Source: Kiloniella majae (lineage in GTDB: Bacteria; Pseudomonadota; Alphaproteobacteria; Kiloniellales; Kiloniellaceae). From it: a stretch of DNA of 64,000 nucleotides. Positions 24,989-33,507 of this stretch are shown here, piece after piece (positions within the stretch are counted from its first letter, which is position 1; each line of letters starts with the position of its first letter). A program made the position numbers and the translations under genes. Location: contig NZ_MTSZ01000001.1 of assembly GCF_002118315.1 (NCBI RefSeq), positions 248,001 to 312,000 on the forward strand, in the 5' to 3' direction. The notes under the pieces are model-generated. The model searched no databases. It was not told the DNA's origin and saw nothing but the letters and a program-made list of their open reading frames with translations.

Positions 24989-25200
24989 GATCGTAAGGCG
25001 CATTTTCCTATGGGGATATTACCTGCGGAATCATCAGAACGAAAAGTATCATAGAACTATGCTATCTTTTCTAATAATGATCCTCTTTTATCTGCTCAAA
25101 AATATAGATGAAAATCATTTGAACTCAGGGTATTAACATCCTACTGTTACGCATAATTGAGATTACTATATATTTTTCTATCATGGTTAGTGCCCTAGAA

Positions 25201-25863
25201 ATGCGTATCATTACATCGATGGTTTTATTGCTTGTCGTCACAGCCTGTCAGACAACATCCTCATCACATAAAAACAAAGCCTCTACACAGACAAAATCTG
25301 AATACAACTATTCGCGACATTATCCCTTGGAGATAGCAAAGCGCATAACCAATATCTTTCAGTTAAAACACGCGCTCACATCCGGTGATTTTAAACACTA
25401 CGACCAAAAAACTCTTGATACTCTGGCACTGGATAGAAAACTGGTCGATACGCCCGGCAAAGCCGTCATCTATCGCTATAATTATCAGGACATCACTGAT
25501 CCAGCAGAACGACAAAAAGTTGCAAAGCTATTTGACGACCTGAAATCCAAACCAGGTGCGCCGCATTCACATGTTGTGTTTTTTGAAAAACTAAAAGACC
25601 GCATTATCAATATGACACCAGAAGAGTCTTCCAAAACCGCGGCCTGTATGGCCGATTACACTTGGAAAGATTTTCCCGATAATCAGAAAGAAACGTTTAA
25701 CAAACTTGCTTTAGGTGTGGATGCAACTCCAGAAGAAGTGCTCGATCTCGCGCACACACCAACTGCAACAAAACCTTCTGGGAAAATACCCAAATCAGTA
25801 AAATGTACTCTTGTACCTATGGGACTATACAGCGAACTTAAAACGCGGTTTCGACTTTACTAA
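25201..25863 (+). CDS. Lipoprotein, paralogue of the next gene
   Basis: A 220-aa secreted lipoprotein: MRIITSMVLLLVVTAC is a signal peptide with lipobox. The body shares a pattern with the next gene: TSGDFKHYDQKTLDTL, DRIINMTPEESSK, then FNKLALGVDATPEE and the ending LVPMGLYSELK. Two conserved cysteines bracket the C-terminal half (AACMAD, VKCTL). An in-frame ATG 18 bases earlier is possible. No known family. Being on the plus strand within the prophage, it is probably cargo acting at the envelope. Confidence 0.7.
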   Translation: MRIITSMVLLLVVTACQTTSSSHKNKASTQTKSEYNYSRHYPLEIAKRITNIFQLKHALTSGDFKHYDQKTLDTLALDRKLVDTPGKAVIYRYNYQDITDPAERQKVAKLFDDLKSKPGAPHSHVVFFEKLKDRIINMTPEESSKTAACMADYTWKDFPDNQKETFNKLALGVDATPEEVLDLAHTPTATKPSGKIPKSVKCTLVPMGLYSELKTRFRLY

Positions 25864-25939
25864 TCCCAACACCTCCAGATTTCTTGCAAATAATTTCTTC
25901 ATGACCAAAGTACAATATTTGACCTGACAGGATTAACTC

Positions 25940-26515
25940 ATGCGATTTTTTGCCCCCATATTTTTCATTCTAAGCTTGATAATAAGTAATATATCTTACG
26001 CTCAATCAATTGATGCCAAAGAACTTGAACGTCAAATGAGAAATGGCGAATTTACAAAATACCCGCCAGAAATTCTAAACGAGCTCGAACAAGTCAATGT
26101 TTTATTTGATCAACCCGGCATGTCTATCGGCTATATGACATGTATGAAACAGGCTGATACCAACTTAACAAAAGATAGTATTATCCAGGAATTCAATCAA
26201 TTCATTGATCATCCTCAGATCACCAGAAAACAAAAAGACTTCATGAAAAAAGCAGTCGACAGGCTTATAAATTTAAAACCTGCTGAACAATCAGAAATGT
26301 GCTCCTGTAATAGCAAAGATACATGGGATAATCTGATGACAACAGCCCATCGCAAAGCTTTCAATAAGATGGCACAAGGAATTCCGTTACAAACAGAAGA
26401 TCAAAAAGCTTTGCAAACGAAGAACACCAACTTCCGACCAGTATCCGAATATGATCCATTACAATGCATGTTTAAACCTCTGGGACTGTACGACGAATAC
26501 CGTGACATTCTCTGA
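25940..26515 (+). CDS. Secreted protein, paralogue of the preceding lipoprotein
   Basis: A 191-aa protein with a Sec signal peptide (FFAPIFFILSLIISNISYAQ), cleaved after YAQ-like residues, and AGGA before the ATG. It aligns with the 220-aa lipoprotein through RNGEFTKYPPEILNEL, DRLINLKPAEQSE, FNKMAQGIPLQTED and FKPLGLYDEYR. It has extra cysteines (MTCMKQ, CSCNSK, LQCMF) likely to form disulfides. Function is unknown. The pair differs in anchoring: one lipidated, one periplasmic. Confidence 0.7.
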   Translation: MRFFAPIFFILSLIISNISYAQSIDAKELERQMRNGEFTKYPPEILNELEQVNVLFDQPGMSIGYMTCMKQADTNLTKDSIIQEFNQFIDHPQITRKQKDFMKKAVDRLINLKPAEQSEMCSCNSKDTWDNLMTTAHRKAFNKMAQGIPLQTEDQKALQTKNTNFRPVSEYDPLQCMFKPLGLYDEYRDIL

Positions 26516-26676
26516 GCTATTGAGCGCGACTGATCATTTCAAAGCATAAGCATAATAAGATTAGTACGCATACTTCGTTACAAGTCATAAATTTCTCACA
26601 ACAAAACATTGACGAAAGGCATAAACATCGTCAAAATCAACACAACCATAAGGATATGTTACTACGGTAAACTCCA

Positions 26677-26850
26677 ATGAAAAATAGTTTCCTCGGTGCA
26701 CTCATCGGCACTATAGTTGCTCTGATATTAAGCTGGTTTAGTATTACTTTCATCGGTGGTACTTTTGGTCTAGCAACGATAATTTTAATCCTGGTTTTCT
26801 CAACTATAGGCTATGCGTTGGGAAGTATGCGTAGTAGTCATTACGATTAG
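26677..26850 (+). CDS. Small two-helix membrane protein
   Basis: A 57-aa product with two hydrophobic helices, LGALIGTIVALILSWFSITF and FGLATIILILVFSTIGYALG, and a short polar tail (SMRSSHYD). Protein-like codon use and hydrophobic pattern support it, though the ribosome site is weak. It follows the secreted pair on the same strand. Function is unknown. Confidence 0.55.
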   Translation: MKNSFLGALIGTIVALILSWFSITFIGGTFGLATIILILVFSTIGYALGSMRSSHYD

Positions 26851-27267
26851 CTACGCATTCACTCGCAAAATGAACTATTTTTTGATCACCCAAGGTAATT
26901 TGAATACTTATTCTGGGATCAGCGAGATTTAATTCCAAACATCTGCTGAAAATTTTTGAGGCCAGATACCAAAACGCCGCGCCCCTCAGCAAGGTTTGCG
27001 GCGTTCGGTACAATCAATCAGTCACAACAATCCTAATCATATTAGGTTATTTTTCAATCATTTTTTAAAACAATGATCACATCATCGTATATTGACTTGA
27101 GATATGCGCCCAATCACTATTCATCAGCACATTAAAGTTAGCTTTTGCTCAAGACTTAAAGAGAGAAGTGAAGATAGAACTACACGAACAATGAAACAGC
27201 GATGAGAAATCGTTAGATTTGACGGCTATAAATACGACTAATCAAATGAAGTGTTAATTCAGATTAA
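26851..27267. other. Gene-free stretch
   Basis: 417 bases without a convincing gene. It contains a GC-rich hairpin (listed separately) and otherwise AT-rich sequence. The open frame on the minus strand at 26804-27013 overlaps the small membrane gene and has no protein-like features. Confidence 0.5.
26971..27005 (-). terminator. GC-rich hairpin, possible terminator
   Basis: AACGCCGC/GCGGCGTT arms with a 17-base loop, followed by TTTTGG on the minus strand. No obvious minus-strand gene ends here, so its use is unclear. Confidence 0.35.
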
Positions 27268-27558
27268 ATGCTTACAAATTTCCGGAACAGCTTGATGATT
27301 TTCAAACAGAGGCTGTTAGATCTCTTTTTACTCCTCCTCTTTCCACACCTGTGTCTGTCTGTGTGGGTCAGTGAACGCATTTCCCCGACATTGAGCATAA
27401 TCATAACCGTTTTATATGCTGGTGGAATTTGCTATTTTCTCTTTATCAACCAGCCAGGGTTTTACTACCAACTCACCCAATTCTGGCTTTTGCTTATCAC
27501 CGTATACGCTGCGCTACCTTGCCTGTTTTTCCTCGCCCGGGGTTTTGATAAAGTTTAA
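27268..27558 (+). CDS. Small integral membrane protein, unknown
   Basis: A 96-aa product with three hydrophobic segments: LDLFLLLLFPHLCLSVWV, LSIIITVLYAGGICYFLF and FWLLLITVYAALPCLFFLA. It starts after a weak ribosome site; an ATG at codon 10 is also possible. No family recognised. Confidence 0.5.
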   Translation: MLTNFRNSLMIFKQRLLDLFLLLLFPHLCLSVWVSERISPTLSIIITVLYAGGICYFLFINQPGFYYQLTQFWLLLITVYAALPCLFFLARGFDKV

Positions 27559-27603
27559 AGGGGGTTTGATAGATTTCACCTGATCAATTTTATCTGGGTG
27601 CGT

Positions 27604-27786
27604 TCAACGACTGCGATAGTAAATCACAACAATGGAAATGATAATCAAAACCCCGCCAGCTAGAGCACTGAACATCGGGTAGAGGCCATCCATTTCATCA
27701 AATCGCACCCGGCCAGCATCCGTATACATCCCCCACATCCCAAACGCGAGCCCCACAAGACCAGCAAGAAAAAACACGAACCCCAT
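27604..27786 (-). CDS. Small two-helix membrane protein
   Basis: 60 aa. The ATG at 27786 follows a perfect GGAGG spaced by 6 bases. There are two membrane helices, GFVFFLAGLVGLAFGMWGMY and FSALAGGVLIIISIVVIYY, separated by a charged loop (TDAGRVRFDEMDG). No family recognised; a cargo gene of the prophage accessory block. Confidence 0.7.
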   Translation of the reverse strand: MGFVFFLAGLVGLAFGMWGMYTDAGRVRFDEMDGLYPMFSALAGGVLIIISIVVIYYRSR

Positions 27787-27869
27787 TTTATCCTCCAACA
27801 ATAAACAAAGATTTATACTGTTAGTCAGCGATATTATCCAAAAAGTTCATATAAAACACAAACCGCATC

Positions 27870-27960
27870 CATAAACTTCCTCAATCTACATCGGGATCTC
27901 TAGATCGTGCCATTTCACAACTCCTTATAGTTGACTCTTCATCATTCCACTCTCAATATG
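27870..27960 (-). pseudogene. Relic of the 400-aa gene start
   Basis: From an ATG at 27913 the minus strand reads MARSRDPDVD then stop, against MARSRDFDTDRGS in the intact gene at 24899; GS follows the stop codon too. The upstream leader also matches (CTTATA, then GACTCTTCATCA-like blocks). It is therefore a broken second copy of that gene's 5' end in the same orientation, 3 kb away. Confidence 0.7.
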
Positions 27961-27981
27961 AGGGTAGATAACGGGGTTATT

Positions 27982-28333
27982 ATGTTTGCTCGAATTTGTG
28001 TTTTATTGCTGTCGTTAGGCTTGGCTTCTTGTCAGCCCGCTGAATTGGCTCATTTTGGCGCTAAGGCTTTAAACTTTGCGAACCCGAACAAATCATCAGG
28101 CACAAATTACAACTGCACTAGCTCCCTATTTAGCAGCGACATCTGCATTTAGCAGCGACATCTGCAAAAAAGACGCAGAAAAACTTGCCACAGCTGATAA
28201 AGCTCGCGTCTGTGAGGCGAGAATGACCAACTGTAAACATAAACCGATTGAGCAAACTACCAACCTAACCCGCAGGTGCTTTTCCTCGGATGGAGAAAGT
28301 AGCTTCTGCTGGTTTGAAGGCAAAAACACATAA
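27982..28333 (+). pseudogene. Lipoprotein gene frameshifted by a 19-bp tandem duplication
   Basis: It starts MFARICVLLLSLGLASC, a signal peptide with lipobox, and runs to SLFSSDICI then stop. Removing one of two adjacent 19-bp repeats at 28129-28166 restores a single frame: SLFSSDIC-KKDAEKLATADK, continuing to WFEGKNT at 28333 (about 110 aa, Cys-rich). The disruption looks recent, because both halves are otherwise intact. It is followed by a hairpin. Confidence 0.75.
28129..28166. repeat. Perfect 19-bp tandem duplication
   Basis: TTTAGCAGCGACATCTGCA occurs twice head to tail (28129-28147, 28148-28166). The length is not a multiple of three, so it shifts the reading frame of the lipoprotein gene. 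Confidence 0.95.
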
Positions 28334-28363
28334 CAAAAAAGGCCCTGCATTTGCAGAGCCTTT
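28331..28363 (-). terminator. Intrinsic terminator, minus strand
   Basis: AAAGGC-C-CTGC pairs with GCAG-A-GCCTTT around a 4-base loop; the mismatch is G-U in minus-strand RNA, and TTTTTTG follows on the minus strand. It ends the Sel1-protein transcript. Confidence 0.7.
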
Positions 28364-28480
28364 GGGCGAACTAGCCCGCGAGAATGATACGAGATATTGA
28401 GTTAGAACGCAATGGGATACAAAGCACTGTAATAGTCAAGGTTAGAGATAAAGGTTCTACTATCACTTTACTTCAAATGA

Positions 28481-30082
28481 TCATTGATTCAAATAAGCAC
28501 AACTTTCTGAAATTCCATGTTCACAAGATATTTGAAAATAAGAAATAGCTTTAGAATCATTTGGCTCAACCCCTCTGCCTTCTAAGTACATAGTACCCAA
28601 GTTATGACAACTTTCGCCATGAAGTAAATTATTGCAAAGGGCTTCATACATTTTAATCGCAAACAAATAATCTGCTTCAAAATGTACTCCTTCGTCGAAC
28701 AAATAGGCCACCAAGAAACATGAATCAACATAGTTCACTCCACAAGAATCTTCATATAACTTCAAGGCCTTATCAGCATCATATGCTAGATATCGCCCTT
28801 CTAAGTAAAAACCCGCAAGATTAAAACACCCCGGACCATTACCGGCGTCACAGGACTTTTTATAGTATTCTGCAGCCTTTTCATCGCTTTGAGGCACGCC
28901 TTCCCCTAGACTGTACAACACCCCTAAATGTTTACAGCCAACGCTAACGGTATCGTTACAAGATTTATTTAAATAGTATAATGCTTCTTTATAATTTTTT
29001 GTTACTCCCTTACCTTTGCTATACATAAATCCGAGATTAGAACAAGTTTGAAAATAATCTGCCCGACACGCTTTTAGCCATAATTGTACTGCTTTAGCGT
29101 CATCATTATTGAAATATTTTTGTCCAGATTTAAGGCAATGATTTTCTGACCCTCCCAAGCAAGCTTTTGAGAAATATTCCAAAGCCTTTTTATCATCTTT
29201 GGTTAAATTAGCTTGAGCAACGCATACTTCAGAATCTCTTTGGCATAGCACGTCGTCAAACACCCCTTTGCTTTGTAAACCTTCAAAACCGAGAACAATA
29301 AAATACACCCATGTCCCACAAATAAAGCTAAATATCACGAACGGATACTTATCCGGACTTGCTCGATTTGATTTAAAAAGTCCTTTTGTAATCCGCATAG
29401 TTGTTACGGAGAGAAAAAATAAAATTGACCAAACAGATGTAAGAAAAGAGGAGTAAATAAAAATAGCATACACACTGTAGATACCGAATAATTGCCCCCA
29501 ACTTGGAATCTCAATAGGCCCCGTTGTGAGGTACGAATACGCATAAAAGTACAAATAAAGGGAGCTAAAAATAATGCTGGCACTAAGAATTATATCAAGT
29601 AAAAGCCATATAAACCCTGACACCACGCTCCCCCATACCGAAGGTATTATTCTTTCTAAGCGTGGAATAAAGCCAAGGAGCCAACGACTTTGGCGTAGAG
29701 ATATGTAATCTGCAAAAACATTTACACTAAGTCCTATAATTATTATTTCAGAAAGAGGAAGAGGTGTACCTGGACGCTGCCCCAATTGGGCGGTAAAAAC
29801 CCAATACAACGCTGTTACGCCAACAAGAGATGCAATCGTTGATCTAATGAAGCACCTTCTGCTCCAATGGTTATCGCCAAACACACTATCGAACCAACTT
29901 CTAAAACTATGTGACCAGTTCTTAGAATAATCCCCCTGCAAATATAAGCTGATTTCAGCTTTCAAATGATCTGAGCCTATGACTTTAGTCACGGTAAAAA
30001 ATAAGCTGAAAGTAAAAATAGCCCATTGAGCAGGAAGAGGTGTCGCTTCCATAAATAATTTTAGCCATTCAGGCACAGACAT
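28481..30082 (-). CDS. Membrane protein with Cys-rich Sel1-like repeats
   Basis: A 533-aa protein. Residues 1-270 have about six membrane segments (QWAIFTFSLFFTVTKVIG, FIWLLLDIILSASIIFSSLY, FVIFSFICGTWVYFIVLGFE). Residues ~280-530 have about seven Sel1/TPR-like repeats of ~36 residues with paired cysteines (ALEYFSKACLGGSENHC, ALYYLNKSCNDTVSVGCKHL, AAEYYKKSCDAGNGPGCFNL). These match Hcp-type disulfide-stapled repeats, which suggests they lie in the periplasm. Such repeats bind proteins. AT-rich cargo of the prophage; an exclusion or defence role is possible but not shown. Confidence 0.75.
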   Translation of the reverse strand: MSVPEWLKLFMEATPLPAQWAIFTFSLFFTVTKVIGSDHLKAEISLYLQGDYSKNWSHSFRSWFDSVFGDNHWSRRCFIRSTIASLVGVTALYWVFTAQLGQRPGTPLPLSEIIIIGLSVNVFADYISLRQSRWLLGFIPRLERIIPSVWGSVVSGFIWLLLDIILSASIIFSSLYLYFYAYSYLTTGPIEIPSWGQLFGIYSVYAIFIYSSFLTSVWSILFFLSVTTMRITKGLFKSNRASPDKYPFVIFSFICGTWVYFIVLGFEGLQSKGVFDDVLCQRDSEVCVAQANLTKDDKKALEYFSKACLGGSENHCLKSGQKYFNNDDAKAVQLWLKACRADYFQTCSNLGFMYSKGKGVTKNYKEALYYLNKSCNDTVSVGCKHLGVLYSLGEGVPQSDEKAAEYYKKSCDAGNGPGCFNLAGFYLEGRYLAYDADKALKLYEDSCGVNYVDSCFLVAYLFDEGVHFEADYLFAIKMYEALCNNLLHGESCHNLGTMYLEGRGVEPNDSKAISYFQISCEHGISESCAYLNQ

Positions 30083-30202
30083 ACTCCTAATTAAACTAAG
30101 AGAGTAGTTATTTGTAGGCTAACATTAACTGAAAACAGAATTATTTCTACTTTTTTCAACCTATAGGTACATAATTGTGATTACCAAATACATCTAGTAA
30201 TA

Positions 30203-30229
30203 AGAAAAAGACCCCTGTTAAGGGGCCTT
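30203..30229 (-). terminator. Intrinsic terminator, minus strand
   Basis: On the minus strand AAGGCCCCT pairs with AGGGGTCTT around a short loop (one G-U), followed by TTTTTCTT. It ends the transcript of the frameshifted small gene just upstream. Confidence 0.7.
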
Positions 30230-30258
30230 CCAAATATTGCAAAAAGGTAACGCTTTTA

Positions 30259-30515
30259 TTAACTCTTCAAAATAGGCAACACATCAGCATTCCATTTAAT
30301 CTGCTGTATTGGCGTTCCATCACTGTGCTGCTTGTTAGCGTCAAGAACACGAGAGAATTTTTCACCTTGATTCCCTTCACACAACAACAGGTTGAGGCGT
30401 TCGATTAGGCTCAGTTGCCGTATTTAGCCTGTGTTTCCTTGTAGTAATCCACCATCTCATCAGTAACATCGCGCTCATAGCAAAGTGGCACAAATACTAA
30501 TGCGATTTTATACAT
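30259..30515 (-). pseudogene. Small gene split by a frameshift
   Basis: The first frame begins at the ATG at 30515 after AGGGGGTGG and reads MYKIALVFVPLCYERDVTD to KYGN then stop at 30411. The -1 frame continues through LSLIERLNLLLCEGNQGEKF, SRVLDANKQHSDGT and IKWNADVLPILKS to a stop at 30259. The two parts read as one ~85-aa protein. No slippery site is evident, so a mutation or sequencing error is likelier than programmed shifting. Confidence 0.55.
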
Positions 30516-30584
30516 TTACCACCCCCTGTTGACTTAATCTATAACTGAGGGCAGAATTTTGCAATCAAGGGGGGCAAGAGGTAT

Positions 30585-31535
30585 ATGTCTTTTTTAGAAA
30601 TAGGTTTAATTCTAGCAGTTCCCGCAGCGCTCGGCACATTGATAGATGTCTGGATGAGTAATGCGCAAAAAATAGAATTCCATCGCAAATTACTGATATA
30701 TTTAACGAAACTTAACTATTACAAACCTCCTGAATTACCTCGTCTGACAGCTATTAACACTCTAAAACTTGGTAGGTTATTACTAGGTAAAAATAGCTCT
30801 TCAACCAAAAAAATACTTGTAATAGCATCATCAAGTTTCCCGCTAACGATTATCGCGATTTCCCTAGGAGTTATGATATCATACGAAACAATGCACTCTC
30901 TCCCCTATACCACAACCCTTAGATCCTATTGGGGCTTAACTTTTGAAAATTCAAATACTGATCCAATTTCAACATTGTTTTTATTATTATTAATTAATGC
31001 ATTTTTCGATACACTTACTGCAATATTGGCAACAAAAACATTGTATAAAATAGCAAAATCTAAACTAACTTTTTTAAAATTCAACATGACATTACTTCAA
31101 TTAACAACACAAGCCTTAATATTGTCACTCTTATTATTATGGTTTCTATTTACTTTCAACTTACATTATTCATCGTATATAATTGCCTTTATGAACGAGC
31201 CATTTAAATTTATAATTGATTTAGATGTACAATTATTTTTAAGCTACTTAAATGATGTATTTATTGAATCTCCTTTTGAAGCAAACAATTTGAGCAATAT
31301 ACTTTACTCTCTAACATCCTTCGTACCACTAACCATTTATTTGGCATTTCTTTACATTATGTTTTTTTTAAAATTCATTTTATATTTAGGAAAAACACTC
31401 AGTATCCAATGGATAACAGTAACTACAGATGAAGACCCAGCTAACACTTCTTCAAAGTTCAAACCATTTTCATTAATTGGAGGGATCTTTTCTTTCACAG
31501 GCCTTATACTAACTACTATTCACAAACTACTCTAA
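30585..31535 (+). CDS. Integral membrane protein, unknown (prophage cargo)
   Basis: A 316-aa protein with about six hydrophobic segments: EIGLILAVPAALGTLIDVW, KILVIASSSFPLTIIAISLG, LFLLLLINAFFDTLTAILAT, LILSLLLLWFLFTFNL, FVPLTIYLAFLYIMFFLKFI and FSLIGGIFSFTGLILTTI. The layout of the first half resembles the membrane part of the Sel1 protein next to it, including the NAFFDTLTAILATK and NVFADYISLRQSR segments after similar spacing. It is very AT-rich. Its 3' end overlaps the terL 3' end by 4 bases. Confidence 0.7.
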   Translation: MSFLEIGLILAVPAALGTLIDVWMSNAQKIEFHRKLLIYLTKLNYYKPPELPRLTAINTLKLGRLLLGKNSSSTKKILVIASSSFPLTIIAISLGVMISYETMHSLPYTTTLRSYWGLTFENSNTDPISTLFLLLLINAFFDTLTAILATKTLYKIAKSKLTFLKFNMTLLQLTTQALILSLLLLWFLFTFNLHYSSYIIAFMNEPFKFIIDLDVQLFLSYLNDVFIESPFEANNLSNILYSLTSFVPLTIYLAFLYIMFFLKFILYLGKTLSIQWITVTTDEDPANTSSKFKPFSLIGGIFSFTGLILTTIHKLL

Positions 31536-32995
31536 CCCCCCGGCTCATAATCCGAGATAGCAACCTCCATATCTCCGTAATCATCCTCTGACCACTTGAC
31601 GATATCCTCGGCAAAGGTAAGCGCCAGTGCATCCGCCACATCAGGTGAGTGCAGCCCCCGCTTTTTCATGTCTTCCTTACGTTCAAGCTGTAGCCTGTTC
31701 TTTGCGTCAAAGCCGTATTCAATAGCTGTCAGATCCGTTTCTACCTCCTGATCATCAGCAGGGATATCACCACCCTTGAGCCAGTCACGCATCTTGCCCC
31801 ACATCTCGGCGCGTTTATTCATGTAAGTCTTCTGGTCCTGCGCTCTGGCACCGGCATTCACATCAATGCAGTCATGGCCCAATTGCTTCAGGCGATCCAC
31901 AACCCCACCACCAACGCCTACACCATCAACGAGAACACCGTCTGGACGATATTGGCGTATGACCTCAACCACATGCCCAACAAGCTGCATGGTATCCACA
32001 CGGTACTTTTTGATTTCCAATACCTTACGTCCCTGCCGTACTAAAATCACCGACTGATCATCGCCAAAACGGGCCACATCCACACCGATGACGATGGCAT
32101 CTTGTGGCTGCGCCGAAAGCTGGCGACTTTGTGCCACCTCAACAATCACACCACTGATAAACTGGGTTGATCCTGCCCTTGGGAAAACACCTCGGACACG
32201 CACGCGGACAAAGTCACTGTCTTCGCCATAGTCCTCAACCCATTGCTGCATCAGGTTCTGGTTGGTTCCATCCACCGAACGACTGTCAATCTGTCTGGTT
32301 TTCCAGCGGTGGCGTAACCGATTAAAGCACTCAAAAAAACGCCCCGAGTTTCTGGTTGGATTGCCAAAGACAAAGCGCATGGGCTCGCCATCGGTCAGTC
32401 CGCCATCCGAAACTTCCCAGATTTTATCGGGTACAGCTGAGGCTTCATCAAAAAGATAAAATGGCGTCGAATTTGCTGCGTGCAAGCCGGCAAAGCTTTC
32501 AGAGTTTTCCTCGCGACAAGTCTGCGCATCACACCGCCAGCTTTCGGGGTGGCGTTTATGGACCAGCGCCATATTCCCTTTGCTTGCGCTATAGCTAAAC
32601 CAATGACCGGTTAAACAACGCTTATGCCACTTCCCCAGCTCGGCCCAGGTTTTTGTGCGCAGCTGATCACTGGTATTCGATGTTACCACCCCTTTGGCAA
32701 AGGGCCGCGTTGACATGATAAAGAGAATAAGCCAAGCCGACATCGCTGATTTGCCAATCCCATGGCCAGAAGCCGTTGCCATATCCATTGGAGCAACGGG
32801 ATGAAGACCATCAAACCCGCGTTCTCTGATCTGTTCCCCCAGATCTTCCAGATACGCCAGCTGCCAGTCGCGTGGGCCTTCAAAATCGGCTAAGTCTCCC
32901 TGCCCCCAATCAAAAGCCCATAGGACAAACCCGAGCGGATCGGCATAAAATTTTGCACAGTCCTCGGCAAGATCCAAATCAACCCCATGGGTCAT
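31532..32995 (-). CDS. Terminase large subunit
   Basis: A 487-aa DNA-packaging motor. The ATPase domain has Walker A ASGHGIGKSA and Walker B FYLFDEAS. The C-terminal nuclease domain begins IVIGVDVARFGDDQS and has the later acidic residues VLVDGVGVGGG and SPDVADALALTF. The ATG at 32995 is chosen because GAGGTGTTTG precedes it; a GTG 36 bases upstream is weaker. It follows terS by 62 bases. Confidence 0.92.
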   Translation of the reverse strand: MTHGVDLDLAEDCAKFYADPLGFVLWAFDWGQGDLADFEGPRDWQLAYLEDLGEQIRERGFDGLHPVAPMDMATASGHGIGKSAMSAWLILFIMSTRPFAKGVVTSNTSDQLRTKTWAELGKWHKRCLTGHWFSYSASKGNMALVHKRHPESWRCDAQTCREENSESFAGLHAANSTPFYLFDEASAVPDKIWEVSDGGLTDGEPMRFVFGNPTRNSGRFFECFNRLRHRWKTRQIDSRSVDGTNQNLMQQWVEDYGEDSDFVRVRVRGVFPRAGSTQFISGVIVEVAQSRQLSAQPQDAIVIGVDVARFGDDQSVILVRQGRKVLEIKKYRVDTMQLVGHVVEVIRQYRPDGVLVDGVGVGGGVVDRLKQLGHDCIDVNAGARAQDQKTYMNKRAEMWGKMRDWLKGGDIPADDQEVETDLTAIEYGFDAKNRLQLERKEDMKKRGLHSPDVADALALTFAEDIVKWSEDDYGDMEVAISDYEPGG

Positions 32996-33057
32996 CAAAC
33001 ACCTCAAAAAAACAGATAAAAAGGTAGTCACAAGAAGATGAGATGGCTTATGTAAAG

Positions 33058-33507
33058 CTACTTATCATTCAACCGCTTACGGCCACGCATCAGACGGTCG
33101 ATGAGTTCGTTTTCGATCGACATTTCAACTTTTTCCTTAAAGGCCTGAACAGAAACATGCCGCCCGATAATCTCCAACGCTTTCCCAGCCCCCGTGTGCT
33201 GAAACTTGTATTCACCATCTGCATCAGCAACCGGACTGCGCTGCATACAACGTTCAAACAGCTCTACGGCTCCCTTAAGAACGTAATCGGCATCTACCTG
33301 CAAACGTTGAGAGCGTGCAGCTTTAGCTTGTTCAATGGCTTCTTGCACCAAGGGATTTTTCAATGTTCGGCTGGCGCTTTGCTTGATTGAATTGGGACTA
33401 TATCCCGCCCGAATTGCAGCTTGCGTGGCGTTAAAATCAATCAGATATTCTTCGACAAATCGCTTTTGTCGTTCGGTCAGCTGCTGCTTTAGATCCGGAT
33501 CACTCAT
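33058..33507 (-). CDS. Terminase small subunit
   Basis: A 149-aa protein of the Terminase_2 type. The N-terminal helix-turn-helix LTERQKRFVEEYLIDFNATQ, AAIRAGYSPNSIKQSASRTL is the DNA recognition part. A helical oligomerisation region follows, then a basic end (RLMRGRKRLNDK). It is the first phage gene at the right boundary and is divergent from the topoisomerase gene. Confidence 0.9.
   Translation of the reverse strand: MSDPDLKQQLTERQKRFVEEYLIDFNATQAAIRAGYSPNSIKQSASRTLKNPLVQEAIEQAKAARSQRLQVDADYVLKGAVELFERCMQRSPVADADGEYKFQHTGAGKALEIIGRHVSVQAFKEKVEMSIENELIDRLMRGRKRLNDK

Noticed and set aside
30405-30420. Programmed -1 frameshift site in the small split gene
   Set aside because: No X-XXY-YYZ slippery sequence or downstream structure is present at the overlap, so it is listed as a broken gene.
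4256-33507. Diversity-generating retroelement as in phage BPP-1
   Set aside because: The head genes are BPP-1-like, but I found no reverse transcriptase frame, no template/variable repeat pair and no C-type-lectin variable end in the tail protein.
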